Below, piece by piece: positions 11,796-23,084 of a DNA stretch of 64,000 nt (position 1 is the stretch's first letter; the number at the start of each line of letters is the position of its first letter). The position numbers and the translations under genes are program-made. This DNA is from Phytophthora sp. 'mugwort' (taxonomy: Eukaryota; Oomycota; Peronosporomycetes; Peronosporales; Peronosporaceae), in contig JAUCEF010000005.1 of the NCBI GenBank assembly GCA_033558025.1, positions 2,542,001 through 2,606,000 on the forward strand, written 5' to 3'. Under the pieces are notes generated by a model that saw only the letters and a list, made by a program, of their open reading frames with translations, had not been told where the DNA came from and ran no database searches.

Positions 11796-12789
11796 TCATG
11801 TGCAGGCGCACGGATTCGGGCCCCGCTCAACACGCCTCTTGGATCGCAGATACTGCAAAAAGCAACAAACGATATGGTAGACAAGTGGTCAGGTGGCGTA
11901 TGCGTAACCAGCCAGTGACGATACTTTGTACAGCAACGGGCACCACATCACCACGATGCGAGGCAAAACCAATACAAGTACGCCACAATACCTTTCGCCG
12001 GTCGCAAAGGGCCTGGCGTGCCCATTCGAGCTCGAGCAGAATTTCGTCTCGCGAATGCGTTGCGAGGATCTCCTGAACGCTCGCCAGCTGGGAGTTCCCA
12101 TCTCGGCCGGGCTGCAGCCGCGCACCGTCCATGTTTTCCGTTAGACGCTCAGGCTGCTGCTTCGCTGACGTTTCTGCTTGGGGAGTCGTGCCGCGTATTT
12201 CTGCAGCGGACATGTGCGCGTCAGGCCTGCTGGTGTCCGAGCTGATCCCGTCAGCTGGGATGGCCATTTCACTGGTCCCCTGCGAAGCCTGTGCGCCAAC
12301 GGCTTGGTCGGCATCGGCTGGCGGACGGTTCTCGAACGCGCCGCCAAGACTTGATTCAAGCGGCGCAATCACCGTCGTCTTGTCAGTAGACGACCGACCA
12401 TTTGTTTCGTCTCGCTCGCTGTCCAAACTGGCAACTTGCTCGACTTCGCTTGCACCAGCCTCGCTGCTGCTGCCATCGTCGTCATCGTCGTCGTGCTGCT
12501 CTTCCTCAGTCTCGACCGACGGAAAGCGCACTGAGACGCCGAAAAGCGAGTCCTCCATGCGTGGCAGCCGCAGTTTGCCGTCGCCGCCCCAGTCCAGCAA
12601 GAAGGAAGACATCGTTGACGCCGCCGGTCCGAGCAGCGCCCACTCACTGTCAAGTTGGCGCCGAATATCAGCGACCAGCAGCCCCATGTCCTCGCGCACT
12701 CGATGCACGACGCGGCGACGGGCCCGCCAGCCCCGGAAGACGCGCTGCAGTGCAGGCAGGTTACGCACAGCAGCGCGACCCAAGTCCAC
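11796..12789 (-). CDS. IQ-motif protein resembling IQCC (5' end unresolved)
   Basis: The N-terminal region has a clear IQ calmodulin-binding motif (LQRVFRGWRARRR), followed by a short charged segment, a long low-complexity acidic and Ser/Thr/Gln-rich middle, and a short conserved C-terminal helix (LLELEWARQALCDRRK). This order, and a final exon reading YLRSKRRVE after an intron at 11,991-11,853, resembles vertebrate IQ-domain protein C, but the match is from memory and the proteins are weakly conserved. The frame begins with GTG at 12,789 with an in-frame TGA just upstream, so the true start lies in an upstream exon that I could not place, or the 5' end is damaged. It converges on the eL6 3' end, 173 bp away. 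The cellular role is unknown. Confidence 0.6.
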
Positions 12790-13358
12790 GTGTCAGTTCA
12801 ATCCGAATCATGGAACTCAGCGGACTGAAAGCCACGTCCGTCGACACATAGCTACAATAGCTACTTTAGCCGGCGTTAAATAAAAAAAACTTGCACATTT
12901 CACCTGAATCTGCCTCGCAGCCGCGTCGCGCGGTTGAAGCCGTTGCCTCAGCGTCTGCTGTTTGTGCATCGCGAGTGGAAGTGTCTCGCCTGTGGCGTGC
13001 ATCAGCAGTTTTCCGCCCGGATGAGATTATGCCTCGGAGGCTTCAAGACAAGCAAGATTCAGTCGCGCCGTCGTCAGCAGCTCTCTTTGTGCAAAAAAAA
13101 ACATTTTGGCCCTCGCGTGTCCGGTTCAAAGTCCCGTAACGCTGGCATGGTCCGACTCGCGATTAGTAATGATCTCATGTCTCTGCGCAAATCATAAGGT
13201 CACTTTAGGCCGGACGCAACGCCGTTAAAGCACGCCGCCCACCTATTTGGAGCGTTTCCACCACGCGCGCCAGGTCATTTGGCAAAGACGCACGACGAGG
13301 ACGCGAAGCCAGCACCGACACAATCTAATCGACCCCAGTCAAGTACTCACTTAACCAC
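12790..13358. other. Divergent intergenic region before PFK-2
   Basis: This is 569 bp between the IQ protein (minus) and the PFK-2 gene (plus). Overlapping 80-90-codon ORFs around 12,890-13,200 exist on the plus strand but lack recognisable domains or consistent splice signals. The unresolved first exon of the IQ-motif gene probably lies here on the minus strand. Confidence 0.35.
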
Positions 13359-15135
13359 ATGAAGCTTAATATGCCGAGTCTCCCGAGCCCGGGCGGCATC
13401 GGCTGGTCCGTGGCGGTCGCACTCACGCTCGCCCTGCAGGTGGTGCTCTACCGCGAGACGCTGCAGAACGCCGTGCGAGACGGCCGCAAGCGCCTGCTAG
13501 TATTCAAGACTATGCACCGCCGCTTCGCCAACCAGCGTCTCAAGCGCCTCAACAGCCTGGGCGATGACCGCAAGTCCCAGTGGATGTGGAAGAAGGCTGC
13601 ACAAGGCACCGCCATGTCCGTGGACAGCGACAGCAGCAGCGAAGAGAGCGCCGATGGCACTGGTAGCACGGATGGTCTCATGTCTTCGCAGAAGAAGATT
13701 GTGCTCGTCATGGTAGGCTTGCCCGCGCGCGGCAAGAGCTTCGTGGTGCACAAAACGTTGCGCTACATCGAGTGGCTGGGCTTCCCCACGCGCATGTTTA
13801 ATGTGGGGAACCTGCGCCGTAAGCTGGGCAAGGCCGGCGAGGACGCCCGCTTCTTCAGCGCGGACAACTCGGATGCCACGCGCCTGCGCGAGGAGATGGC
13901 CATGGAGGCGCTTGATGGCCTGCTGGAGTGGCTAGAGAACCAAGGACACGTCGCGGTTTTTGACGCGACCAACACGACGAAGCTGCGCAGGTTTGTACGC
14001 AAAAGAGATGGGAGGATGGGGATGAGGATAATGGGCTAATTTTGTGCATGTTTCTTGTTGTGGTGGTTGCAGACGACACATTCTCGAGAAGGTGAGCTCG
14101 CACCATAATATCCGCGTCATGTTTGTGGAGAGCATTTGCGACAACGAGGAGCTACTCGAAGCCAACTACCGTCGGTGAGTTGTAAATCTCACAGGACGAT
14201 TGATCGTCTCATGCAGGATGGTATGCTGACTCGCTGCGTTGTGATATGCGTGTGTATCCACTTGTAGAAAACTCTCGAACGCTGATTATAAGGATAAGGA
14301 TCCCGAGGTGGCGCTTGCAGACTTCCGACAGCGTGTGCACGAATACCAGAAAGTCTATGAGACTGTAGAGGACACGGAGGATGGAGGCAACGCATGCTAT
14401 GTCAAGGTGTACAACGCCGGCGAGAAGATTCAGGCGCGGTACTGTCAGGGTTTCCTGCAGAGCCACATCGTGTCACTCCTTCAGAACATTCACCTGTGTC
14501 CGCGTCGGATCTGGTTAGTGCGCCCCGGCCCGAGCATCACGAGTTGTAAGGGCATCCTTGGCCTGGACACGGAACTGGCCCCTGAGGGCCACCGCGTGGC
14601 GCGTGCCATCGCGCGCTTTGTCGAGAAGCTGCAGCTGGAGCGCCCCATGGAGGTATGGACGAGTCCCATGAAGCGTGCTAGAGAAACGGCTAATTACCTC
14701 CCCACCCGCAACTTGAAGCGCTACGTGACCACAACGTTGCTAAACGAGCTCGGTGGCGGGGACTTCGAGGGCCTCACGTACGAGGAGATCGAGCGCTTTT
14801 ACCCGAAGCACTACGCGGCGCGGCTGCAGGACAAGCTTCGATACCGTTACCCGGGCGTGGGTGGCGAGAGCTACGTGGACGTGATCTCGCGTCTCCGCTC
14901 GCTTATTGTGGAATTCGAGCGCAAGAAGCGCGACGTGCTAGTGATCTGCAGTGAGTCCATCCTGCGCTGTCTCATGGGCTACTTTGCCGGCTGCGAGGCC
15001 GCCAAGGTGCCGCACTTGCAATCCTATGAGGATACGGTGATCGAGCTGAGCCCACATCGGGACGGCTGCGACATTAAACTCATTCCACTCGAGTTTGAGG
15101 AGGACTCTATGGAGGATGTCACCAGTGTGCAATAA
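13359..15135 (+). CDS. PFKFB: 6-phosphofructo-2-kinase with a degenerate FBPase-2 domain
   Basis: A bifunctional-type enzyme that sets fructose-2,6-bisphosphate, a regulator of glycolysis. It has three exons (13,359-13,990, 14,073-14,174, 14,268-15,135) with matching phases, giving 533 residues. The N-terminus has a hydrophobic stretch (about residues 12-30, GWSVAVALTLALQVVLY) that could anchor it in a membrane; this is not usual for the family. The kinase half is intact: P-loop GLPARGKS and VAVFDATNTT. The phosphatase half is clearly homologous (TSPMKRARETA, GLTYEEIERFYP, RYRYPGVGGESY), but the RHGES motif reads RPGPS (Pro331 for the phospho-accepting His) and the second catalytic His (VICHQ) is Ser473. 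It is therefore probably a kinase-only protein; other oomycete paralogs may differ. Confidence 0.93.
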
Positions 15136-15812
15136 ACTACCGCCCAATTGCGGAGCCGTGTCGCCAAACCCCGATCGAGACCACTACAAGCGGAGCGCAA
15201 CCCAGCTTAACTCCGACGACGTCTTGGGAAGTCCAAGTACCACATTGCACTCGTATGCAGAGCATATAAACCTCCCCCTATCTAGTCGGGCACCCAGCGG
15301 AAGGCAAAGGCCCTCAGCATTTTGTACATACACGTACCCGCAAAAGTAGCCCTCATTTTCTCGGTCTCATTTTGGGTCATGTTGAAGTTAATGCCAAGAA
15401 AGTTGAAATCTGCACCAGCGGGTTTTGTATTGGCAAAACTTGTCACCCGCCAACTAAAGTTGGTCGCGCAGTGCAGAATTTACCCCTCAGAAGGAGAAGT
15501 CGATGGCCGAGCAAACTCAACCACGGTGGCAGTGGTGTTCGCTGTTGTAGTGACTGGTAACTGCAGAAGGGCGTATACATTGGCACTGCAACCTGGTTGA
15601 GTCGGGCGTACACGACTGCTTGGGTCGCAGTTTTGCGCGAGCAAGCATCCGACATGACTGCCCAACATGCTGCGCGCCTCGCTGAGATCGTGACCGAAAA
15701 AATAGTGGCATATGAATAGCTAATTATCAGCTTCTGTTTCCTGTTCTCCCTGCCTAAATACATCTCTCCTTCCTGAATATTGGTTCTATCCTCTACGCCT
15801 TGCTGGCACGAC
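15136..15812. other. Intergenic region between PFK-2 and kinesin
   Basis: This is 677 bp with no ORF of coding character, no RNA gene and no repeat recognised. It should contain the PFK-2 3' end and the kinesin promoter. Short plus and minus frames at 15,320-15,810 do not match any family I know. Confidence 0.35.
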
Positions 15813-18164
15813 ATGGAGAAGGAGGAGAAGATCCGTGTTGTTGTCCGTGCTCGACCTTATATCGGTGCCATCGAGCGTAGCGGTAGTGATTCTAGAAAGA
15901 GCAGCAGAGAGAAGTCCGTGAACGAGCAAGAGTGCGTAGCCGCCAGTCCTGAAAACCCCGGCGAGCTTTTCATTTACACCGACGCAGCTCACACACGCGC
16001 GTCCACATTTCGCTGCGAGGCATTCCTGCCATCAGCAGCGTCTCAAGAGGATGTTTTTGACCAGGTACGCGCGAAAGAGCTCGTGGAAGCCGCAATGGAC
16101 GGCTTCGCAGTGACCATTTTCGCCTACGGACAAAGCGGGGCAGGCAAATCGTTCACAATTTTCGGGAAAGAGGACGGTGTCACCGAGCGCAAAATGGCTC
16201 TGCAGGAGCACGACGGTCTTCTGCCACGCACAGCGCAAGAGCTGATGAACGCAATTTCTGCTCGGAAGGGCGAGGTGGGGTACACACTGCGTGTAACATG
16301 CGTTGAAATCTACAATGAGCAAGTACGCGACGTCTTCGACCCACGCAAGGAGACTTTAGCTGTGCGCTCTTCAAAGACTCATGGTTTCTTCTTGGAGAAT
16401 GCCACCGTGGTAGAATGCGTGACAGCACGAGAGATAATAAGAGTGGTGAAGGCAGCCGCTACTCACCGTGCGAAGTCTAGTCATCTGCTGAACGAACGCT
16501 CGAACAGAAGTCATTGCCTCGTTACAATTTACATTGATGCTGCACCGCTAAGGACCAATTCCCCTAACTCAACTCTTGGTGGCAAGCGTTATGGTAAACT
16601 CACGATTGTCGATCTGGCTGGAAGTGAGCGAGTTTCGGATTCTGGGGCGGCAGGAACACAGCTTCGTGAGAGCTGCCATATAAATCGGAGTCTTCATTGT
16701 CTCAGCCAAGTGATTCAGGCGATGAATGCGCCCAAATGCAACAAAACTGGGAAGGCCAAATTCGTTCCATACCGAGACTCAAAGCTCACGATGCTGCTTC
16801 TGGATAGCTTAGGTGGGAACTGCAAGACTCTTATGATCGCTTGCGTGAATGCATCGCCCCAATTTGCAGTCGAGTCAACCCGCACACTTGAATTCGCAAT
16901 AGGCGTTGCCAAAATCAAGAATCGCCCGACAGCTCTACTTAACCCGCATGTAAGCGGCATTCAGGTTTCACATGATGCACTTACTCCTTGGTAACCAATA
17001 TGGTGTTAATGGTGCATACTCGAACAGGAGAAACTCATCAAAGACCTGAAGGAGCAGATCCGAATTCTAAAACTTGAAAACATGATGCTTCGAGCTCGAA
17101 CTCCAGGATGTAGGCCTGTTAGAGTGATAGTTAAAGTTGTTTCTGAAGCGTTGCTCAACTCACGTGTTTTGTGTCCCTGCTTCAGATTTTCTGGAACATC
17201 CAAACCACGAGCCGGATCATTTCGCTACGAGCAGTTTTCGGACAAATGAGTATACTAAAGAGCAGATGCGGCAGCAACTTCAGGCTAGCGCTGGCCTCAT
17301 GTATCCACCTGAAGACGTCCTTGAAACGCTGCGTCGACACAATCCGAGTATGCGCCAGAAAATTGTCGAGCGTGAACTCCGAACACTGTAAGTCATTTTG
17401 AACCCTATCGACTGAGGTTTAATGACACGGCACTAATTAATTCACTGAACACCAGAAAACAAAAAACTCAGCTTCGTCGCCGATTAAAGTCGCCGCTAAA
17501 GACGATGTAAGTGATAATTTCTTTCGAGTCAGTTTTAGTATTCGTTCGTCACCTATTAACCGCGACTTGTTGAAGTATTAGCTTAAAACGTTTGCCCACA
17601 TCGTTCAGCAATAAGCACGCTTTACCTCCTGTCGACAAGCGTGCCCCACCGCAGCGATCTTTGAAGTGCATCGTTCCGCATCCCGAACGTGCCTACTCCA
17701 CCCAAGTCATGGATCATCTCGTGCTTCCGCGCACTGACTCGCCACCTCCACTGTACAATGACCTGTTTGGAATTGAGACGGTCTCGTATTCGCAGAATCA
17801 GCCAGTCTGCAACCGCTCTGGCCCACAATTGCCTCGAACAAGATCAGTCCAAGCACAAGCACCCGCACTTCCTCGCGAGACAGACTTATTAGCGGAAAAG
17901 CCTTCACCGGAAGAACAGCTGCAGCAATTGCTCAAGCAAATGATACCGCAGTCCCACTCATCGCGAGCATACGCATCAGACCCGACCGAAAAACGGCACA
18001 AGACGCCCCAAAAATCAGCCAAACCTGCAAAAATGCCTGCTTACGCCATCCCGACATACGCAAACTTTGACCCTGCCAAGACAAGCGTCGGGAACAACAA
18101 TAACGCTGCTGAATGGGACGACCAGCGTGCCCAGGACCTTTTCTTGCAGCTCTGTCGCCTTTAA
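15813..18164 (+). CDS. Kinesin motor protein, short-tailed
   Basis: An ATP-driven microtubule motor of 684 residues from five exons: 15,813-16,949, 17,028-17,109, 17,186-17,387, 17,456-17,506 and 17,582-18,164, with compatible phases throughout. The motor domain is N-terminal: RVVVRARPY start, P-loop GQSGAGKSFT near residue 105, switch I NERSNRSH and switch II DLAGSERV near residue 268. A short neck and coiled-coil-like segment (EKLIKDLKEQIRILKLEN) begins exactly at exon 2. The remaining tail is basic, then Pro/Gln-rich and probably disordered, without a known cargo domain. The class is not clear; the short tail excludes conventional kinesin-1. The ATG at 15,813 is used because the frame extends upstream only to a TTG. 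Confidence 0.92.
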
Positions 18165-18289
18165 AAAGATAGTCAAATCAGGCAGTCAACTTCAACTTAT
18201 ACTTTTCATTACGTGTAGTTTGTGATTGGTCAAAACGCCTTGTCCAGTCAATCCTCATTTTCAAAGCCATCTTTTTGTCTTCTATCGTC

Positions 18290-20095
18290 ATGAGCAGCAT
18301 GGACGAGAGCCTTTACGACGGCATTAGCGCCGAGCAGCTCTTCCGCAACAAGGATTCCAACGGCCTAACCTTCGACGACGTCATCTCCCTCGTACGCCCC
18401 GCAAATGCGATCAGTGCACCCCGTCTAGTCATTGAGTTGTGCTCATTCTGTGCCATTTGTGTGTGTTATGTGTGACACATTGTCAACGCGAAACTCCCAA
18501 TTGCCTTCCTGTCCTTGCCGTAGCCTGGCCACAGTACGCTGCAACTGATATGTTATCGGGTAGGATTGTTATTAAGAGCTGCGACTAACATTGGGTTTGT
18601 TCCCATTTTGCCAGTTAACTTTGGCGTTCAGGATGTGGATGTGACCACGAAGCTGACCAAGAAGGTCAAATTATCGACGCCTATCGTGAGTTCGCCCATG
18701 GACACTGTGACGGAAGCCAACATGGCCATTGCCATCGCCCTGCAGGGTGGTCTGGGCTTCCTGCATTGCAACAACTCGATCGAAGAGCAGGCCGAAATGG
18801 TGCGCGCGGTCAAGCACTACGAGAACGGCTTCATTCCCGAGCCCAAGGTGCTGGGTCCGACCAACACTGTCGCTGACCTGGACAAGCTTAAAGTGTCTGG
18901 TGTGCCTATCACGGAGGACGGACGCGTGACGGGAAAGCTTGCGGGTCTGGTTACGAGCCGCGATGTGGACTTTATCGAGGACCGCTCGGTGCCGCTGTCG
19001 ACCATCATGGTGCCCCTCCAGCAGCTAGTTGTCGGCACGTACCCAATTTCGCTTGAGGAGGCCAACAAGGCGCTGAAGGAGGCCAAGAAGGGCACGCTCC
19101 CCATCGTGGATGCGGGGGGCTACCTCGTGTCGCTCATAACTCGTCTGGATTTGCTCAAGCACCGTGACTACCCGAATGCTGTGCGCGACCCTGAGACCCA
19201 CAAGCTGCTTGTAGGTGCTGCCGTGTCGGTGAACGAGCAGGCCAAGCCGCGTATCGAAGCGCTTGTGGCTGCTGGTGCCGACGTCATAGCGCTGGATGCT
19301 CGTCAGGGTGACAGCGACGCCCAAATTGAGCTTGTCAAGGTAAGACTATTGAGCCGGCTATGATCACCGTCCTCCTTTGAACTAATTAGCTGACTGTACA
19401 ATGTGACCGTTTGTTGCTTCCAGTACATTAAGCAGATGCACTCGTCCGTTGAGGTCGTTGGGGGCAACGTTGTTACGATGAAGCAACTTAAGAACCTGCT
19501 CGATGCTGGAGTTGACGGTGTCCGCGTCGGTATGGGTGTGGGCTCAGTGTCCACCTCGCAGGTTGTTAAGGCCGTCGGTCGTGCTCAGCTGTCTGCCATC
19601 TACAACACCGCGCTTTTGGCCAAGGACTACGGTGTCCCCGTTATCGCTGACGGTGGCATAAGTAGCCCTGGTGCCGCTATCAAGGCTCTCTCGCTTGGTG
19701 CCTCGGTTGTCATGATGGGATCGAGCCTTGCCGGTACGGCCGAGGCCCCTGGTGACTACTTCTTCCAGGACGGTATGCGTCTGAAGCACTACTACGGCAG
19801 CGGCAGTCACGAGTACTACCGTCACGGCGACGCGGCTCGCGCTGTCGCCGCTGCCAGCCATGTAGCGGTCGGTGTGAGTGGAGCGGTGGCGGACCAGGGC
19901 AGTGTGCACAAGTACCTGCCGTATATCCAGCAGAGCATCCGCCACGGTTTCCAGGATCTGGGCATGCTTTCGGTCTCACAGCTGCACGCCGCGCTGTACA
20001 AGGGCCAGCTGCGCTTCGAGCGCCGCAGCATCAGCGCGCAGAAAGAGGGCGGCGTTCACGACTTGTTCACATTCTCTAAGCAACTTTACGCCTAA
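18290..20095 (+). CDS. IMPDH: IMP dehydrogenase-like protein lacking the catalytic Cys
   Basis: A full-length IMPDH fold (502 residues); the family converts IMP to XMP with NAD in GTP synthesis. Four exons: 18,290-18,391, a 10-base micro-exon 18,524-18,533, 18,615-19,339 and 19,424-20,095. The micro-exon supplies PGH and completes the following Ile, restoring the family's LPGYI-like strand. Recognisable parts are [20 protein letters not shown], the two CBS motifs in the middle, [35 protein letters not shown] and the C-terminal [11 protein letters not shown]. The active-site loop reads GSVSTS where the family has GSIC(T/I)T, so the nucleophilic Cys is Ser322. The mobile flap lacks the Arg-Tyr pair, and DSSQGNS reads DARQGDS. 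By family knowledge it should not perform normal IMPDH chemistry; a regulatory or moonlighting role, or a second true IMPDH elsewhere, is implied. Confidence 0.92.
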
Positions 20096-20235
20096 GCGAC
20101 GCGGCTGCATTTAATTACCGGCAAAGTTGCCTATAAAGTTTAGGTGCTTCAACTCGTCCCCATTTTTTCACTCCTCAAGTGCACTATTAGATTACGTCAT
20201 CTTTTTTTTATCATCAAGTCAGTCGCGGTTCGACC

Positions 20236-21445
20236 ATGTCGCCGACGACGCTAACCGAGCAGGAGACGCCGCGCTTCTGGTGCCACGAGTGCGGCGCCGC
20301 CGTGGCCACGCGCGTGGACGACTCCAGCGAGGAAGTGTGTTGCGTGCAGTGCGGCGGCAACTTTGTTGAGGAGATCGAGGAGGTGCGCAGTCTCACTTTG
20401 TGGTAGTGATATTCCGCCCTTGGTAACCTTTTTCAGTATTTTGGTCCCTTTTCTCGCGTGTTTTAGGACGATCCACCACAGGATTTTGAAGTGGAGCAGG
20501 TAGAAGACACACAGACGCAGCCGCTGGTAGCCTCGGCGGAAGACACGACACGGGCTGAGATCCACAACGAGTTCGGAGGCACTCGCCCATTGCCACGGTG
20601 AGATTTGCAATTTAATTGTTGTTGATCTTTATTTTTTATTAATACTTGTTTTACATTTATTTTTTTTGTCTGTGGGGTGTCTTTTTCCTTAATAGACCCA
20701 GAGTTCGAGCCGCAAGGTTTTCAGCTACAGATGAAGGACAGGATGGACCTCCGCCGCTGCCCGAGTAAGTTTCGTATCGGGAAGCTTAGTGACAATCGGG
20801 AGATTTTGCTGATCTTTGTGGATTTGGGTTTATCTTTGGAGTAGCTTGTTCCAATTTTTGTCGGGTGCTACTGGAAGGAGTTCTCGCTTCATGAGCAGCG
20901 CCGGAAACCCCGTGGAGTTCTTCGTGAGTGAATCCGGAGAAGCTGGAGATCACATGGGTATTTTGGATGCTCTAGGAGGCATGTTCCCAATGCTGGCCAG
21001 CAATGCCGGTGACTATGCGTTCGGCAGCATGGCTAATGTCATTAATCAACTGATGCAGAACGATCCCAATCGGGTACGAAAGCTTCTCAATCTAGTAGAT
21101 GAAATGGTCCCGGAATATTTAGGAGTTAAAGCTGATGTGATATCTATCGTGATGTTGTGCGAGCAGCACGGAACTCCCCCTGCAGCTAAGGAGGTTGTCG
21201 AGAAGTTGCCAAAAGTGAAGATCACGCAGAGTGAAGTGGATGGCAGCGCTGAGTGCCCTGTTTGCAAGGATTTTTTCGCTGTGGACGACGAGGTCCACCG
21301 CCTACCGTGCGAGCACTCGTTCCACCCAGACTGTATCCTGCCCTGGCTTAAGCAGCACAACTCGTGTCCACTTTGCCGATTCGAGCTTCCCACAGATGAT
21401 CCAGACTATGAGATTCGACGCGCAGCAGCCTCCTCCTCCACGTAA
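20236..21445 (+). CDS. RNF126/RNF115-type RING-H2 E3 ubiquitin ligase
   Basis: The predicted protein of 315 residues comes from four exons (20,236-20,382, 20,467-20,597, 20,696-20,764, 20,845-21,445) with consistent phases. The N-terminus has the zinc-ribbon typical of the BCA2/RNF126 family (FWCHECGAAVATR...CVQCGGNFVEEIE), which in relatives binds ubiquitin or BAG6 clients. The middle is acidic and disordered, and the C-terminus has a RING-H2 finger (CPVCKDFFAVDDE, LPCEHSFHPDCI, SCPLCR) with all eight metal ligands. Role by homology: transfer of ubiquitin from E2 to substrates in cytosolic quality control or endocytic sorting. It ends about 245 bp before the next gene on the same strand. Confidence 0.92.
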
Positions 21446-21690
21446 GGTTGTCAGATAGGACTCGAATCCACTCAAGCAAGGCACAAGACATCTTAAGCAG
21501 TACAGGTAGCCGTTTAGTCTTTTCCCCTGATAGAGTAGTAGGCCAAATCAATGAAGGAGCTGGTCGTATTTCGGCACAGCAGGGTGTATTAGACTACATT
21601 TTTAAATACGACATTAGTAAAACGACACTTGAGGACAGGACATCCACCTCCAAAAACTGAGGGGTCGGAGAGCGGACTCGTGGCAGCATA

Positions 21691-22939
21691 ATGGTAGTTT
21701 TGAGACCCGGGTCAAGCGTCTTGAAGCCCGGTGTTCACGAAAGGCAGCGCGAGTTGGAGACAGTGATCACGAAATACGAAGTGTGTTATATCGCGCTTTA
21801 CTATCTCTGCCTTCGTGCTGATCGATGTTATCTTTGCTGCTCTCTTAGTTACTTTTGGCAATCGGCAAGACGAAGAACGAAAATTTTGCTTCATTGGATC
21901 TGTCACAAATCATGTTCCGTCTCGCAGGTAACCAACTACACGTTGCTTAAAATGGTTGCGTCTCCAGTCCAGTAAGTGAAAATAACTTCGTGATTGGAAA
22001 GAATGCCGCCTTTGTTTGGTTCGTCTTCAACGGACTGCGTGGCAAATTGACCAGAGTGGACAAGAGCCTGCTCATACTCGAACAAGTGGCGAAGACGAAG
22101 ATGGCGCCACTTCTGAGGAAGCAAATACCATACAGACAACATTACAAGATATGCTCGAGAAAACACGAAAACTGTACCAAGTACGCGCTATGTGGGTTAA
22201 ATTGCTGCGCATTGTTCTACTCGTTCTCACAACTCGTTATGGTAATAGCTTCCCGAGGTTGCTAAGAGCACGCTGGCGGTGCAAGGAGAAGTGCAGGTGC
22301 TTCTTGAGACAGGAGAACTGCTCACATTTTGCAAGGTACTGAAGTAATATTACTGGATAAGTATTATGTGTGTCTGCACAAATAACATGTATTAACGTAC
22401 AGGACCATGCAAACGCCATGGCTGCGTACGCAGAGGCAATTCAACTGTGCTACAATATCGAGGATGAAGCTATAGAAGCAATTTTGGTATTATACTCGCT
22501 CCTACCTGGGAATTTACCGTACCTACTACAACACTCCTAAACTTTTATTGTTCATGTTTAGACGTCAAAGCTGCGAAAACTTCAGCGCCATGCAGACGCG
22601 ATGGAGCGCGTAGAATCTCTAATATGTAAACGCGCATCCGATGGCGATAAGAATGCTGAAAGTGAACGAAGCAGATTGAAGACAGCATATATAAAACTTG
22701 CGGATACTGACGGATTCCTGGTGAAGGATCAACTGCAACCTCTCGCACGGGAGTTAGGTATGAGTGACGCTCTGAGCAGCAGTGAAATCGATGAGATCTG
22801 GAGTCAAATTTTGATTCGTGACAAGACTATGCTGGCTAACAATGAAGCAGGAGCGAGTATGATTTCATTTGAGACGCTGTGGAGGTGGTGGGTGTCCGAC
22901 GTTGTGTACGATTGCATGCGGAACGACGACTTGCTGTAA
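21691..22939 (+). CDS. Conserved-looking helical protein, function unknown
   Basis: Six exons can be joined with agreeing phases: 21,691-21,780, 21,849-21,927, 22,002-22,180, 22,249-22,335, 22,403-22,486 and 22,562-22,939, giving 298 residues. I do not recognise the family. A middle segment (DHANAMAAYAEAIQLCYN) looks like a single tetratricopeptide-type helix pair, and the C-terminal 110 residues (VKDQLQPLARELGMS, FETLWRWWVSD) look like a divergent calmodulin-type EF-hand pair without good Ca-binding loops. There is no signal peptide or membrane segment. Exon joins are inferred from frame and GT-AG signals only, and the start at 21,691 is the first ATG in a frame leading to these exons. Confidence 0.65.
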
Positions 22940-23084
22940 AATTGGTGTAGACACAGAGCACTCTTGGATTTACTAAAGACACAGCAATAGCCACTTTTTT
23001 GTCTTTGATGTAAGATTGAGTTTATTTGCGCAATGAGTTGCCTTTTCTTCGTTGAAATGGGATACAGGCGATATTTACCTAAAA

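Noticed and set aside
12891..13197. Two overlapping 80-90-codon ORFs
   Set aside because: No known domain, no consistent codon character and no splice extension; likely chance frames in a promoter region.
18392..18475. Extension of IMPDH exon 1 to a GTGCAC donor at 18,414
   Set aside because: It would give [10 protein letters not shown] before NFGVQD and does not match the family; the micro-exon gives the expected PGHI and uses better splice sites.
21448..21660. 70-codon ORF after the RING ligase
   Set aside because: It begins with a non-ATG context near the 3' end of the RING gene and resembles no protein; probably untranslated or intergenic sequence.
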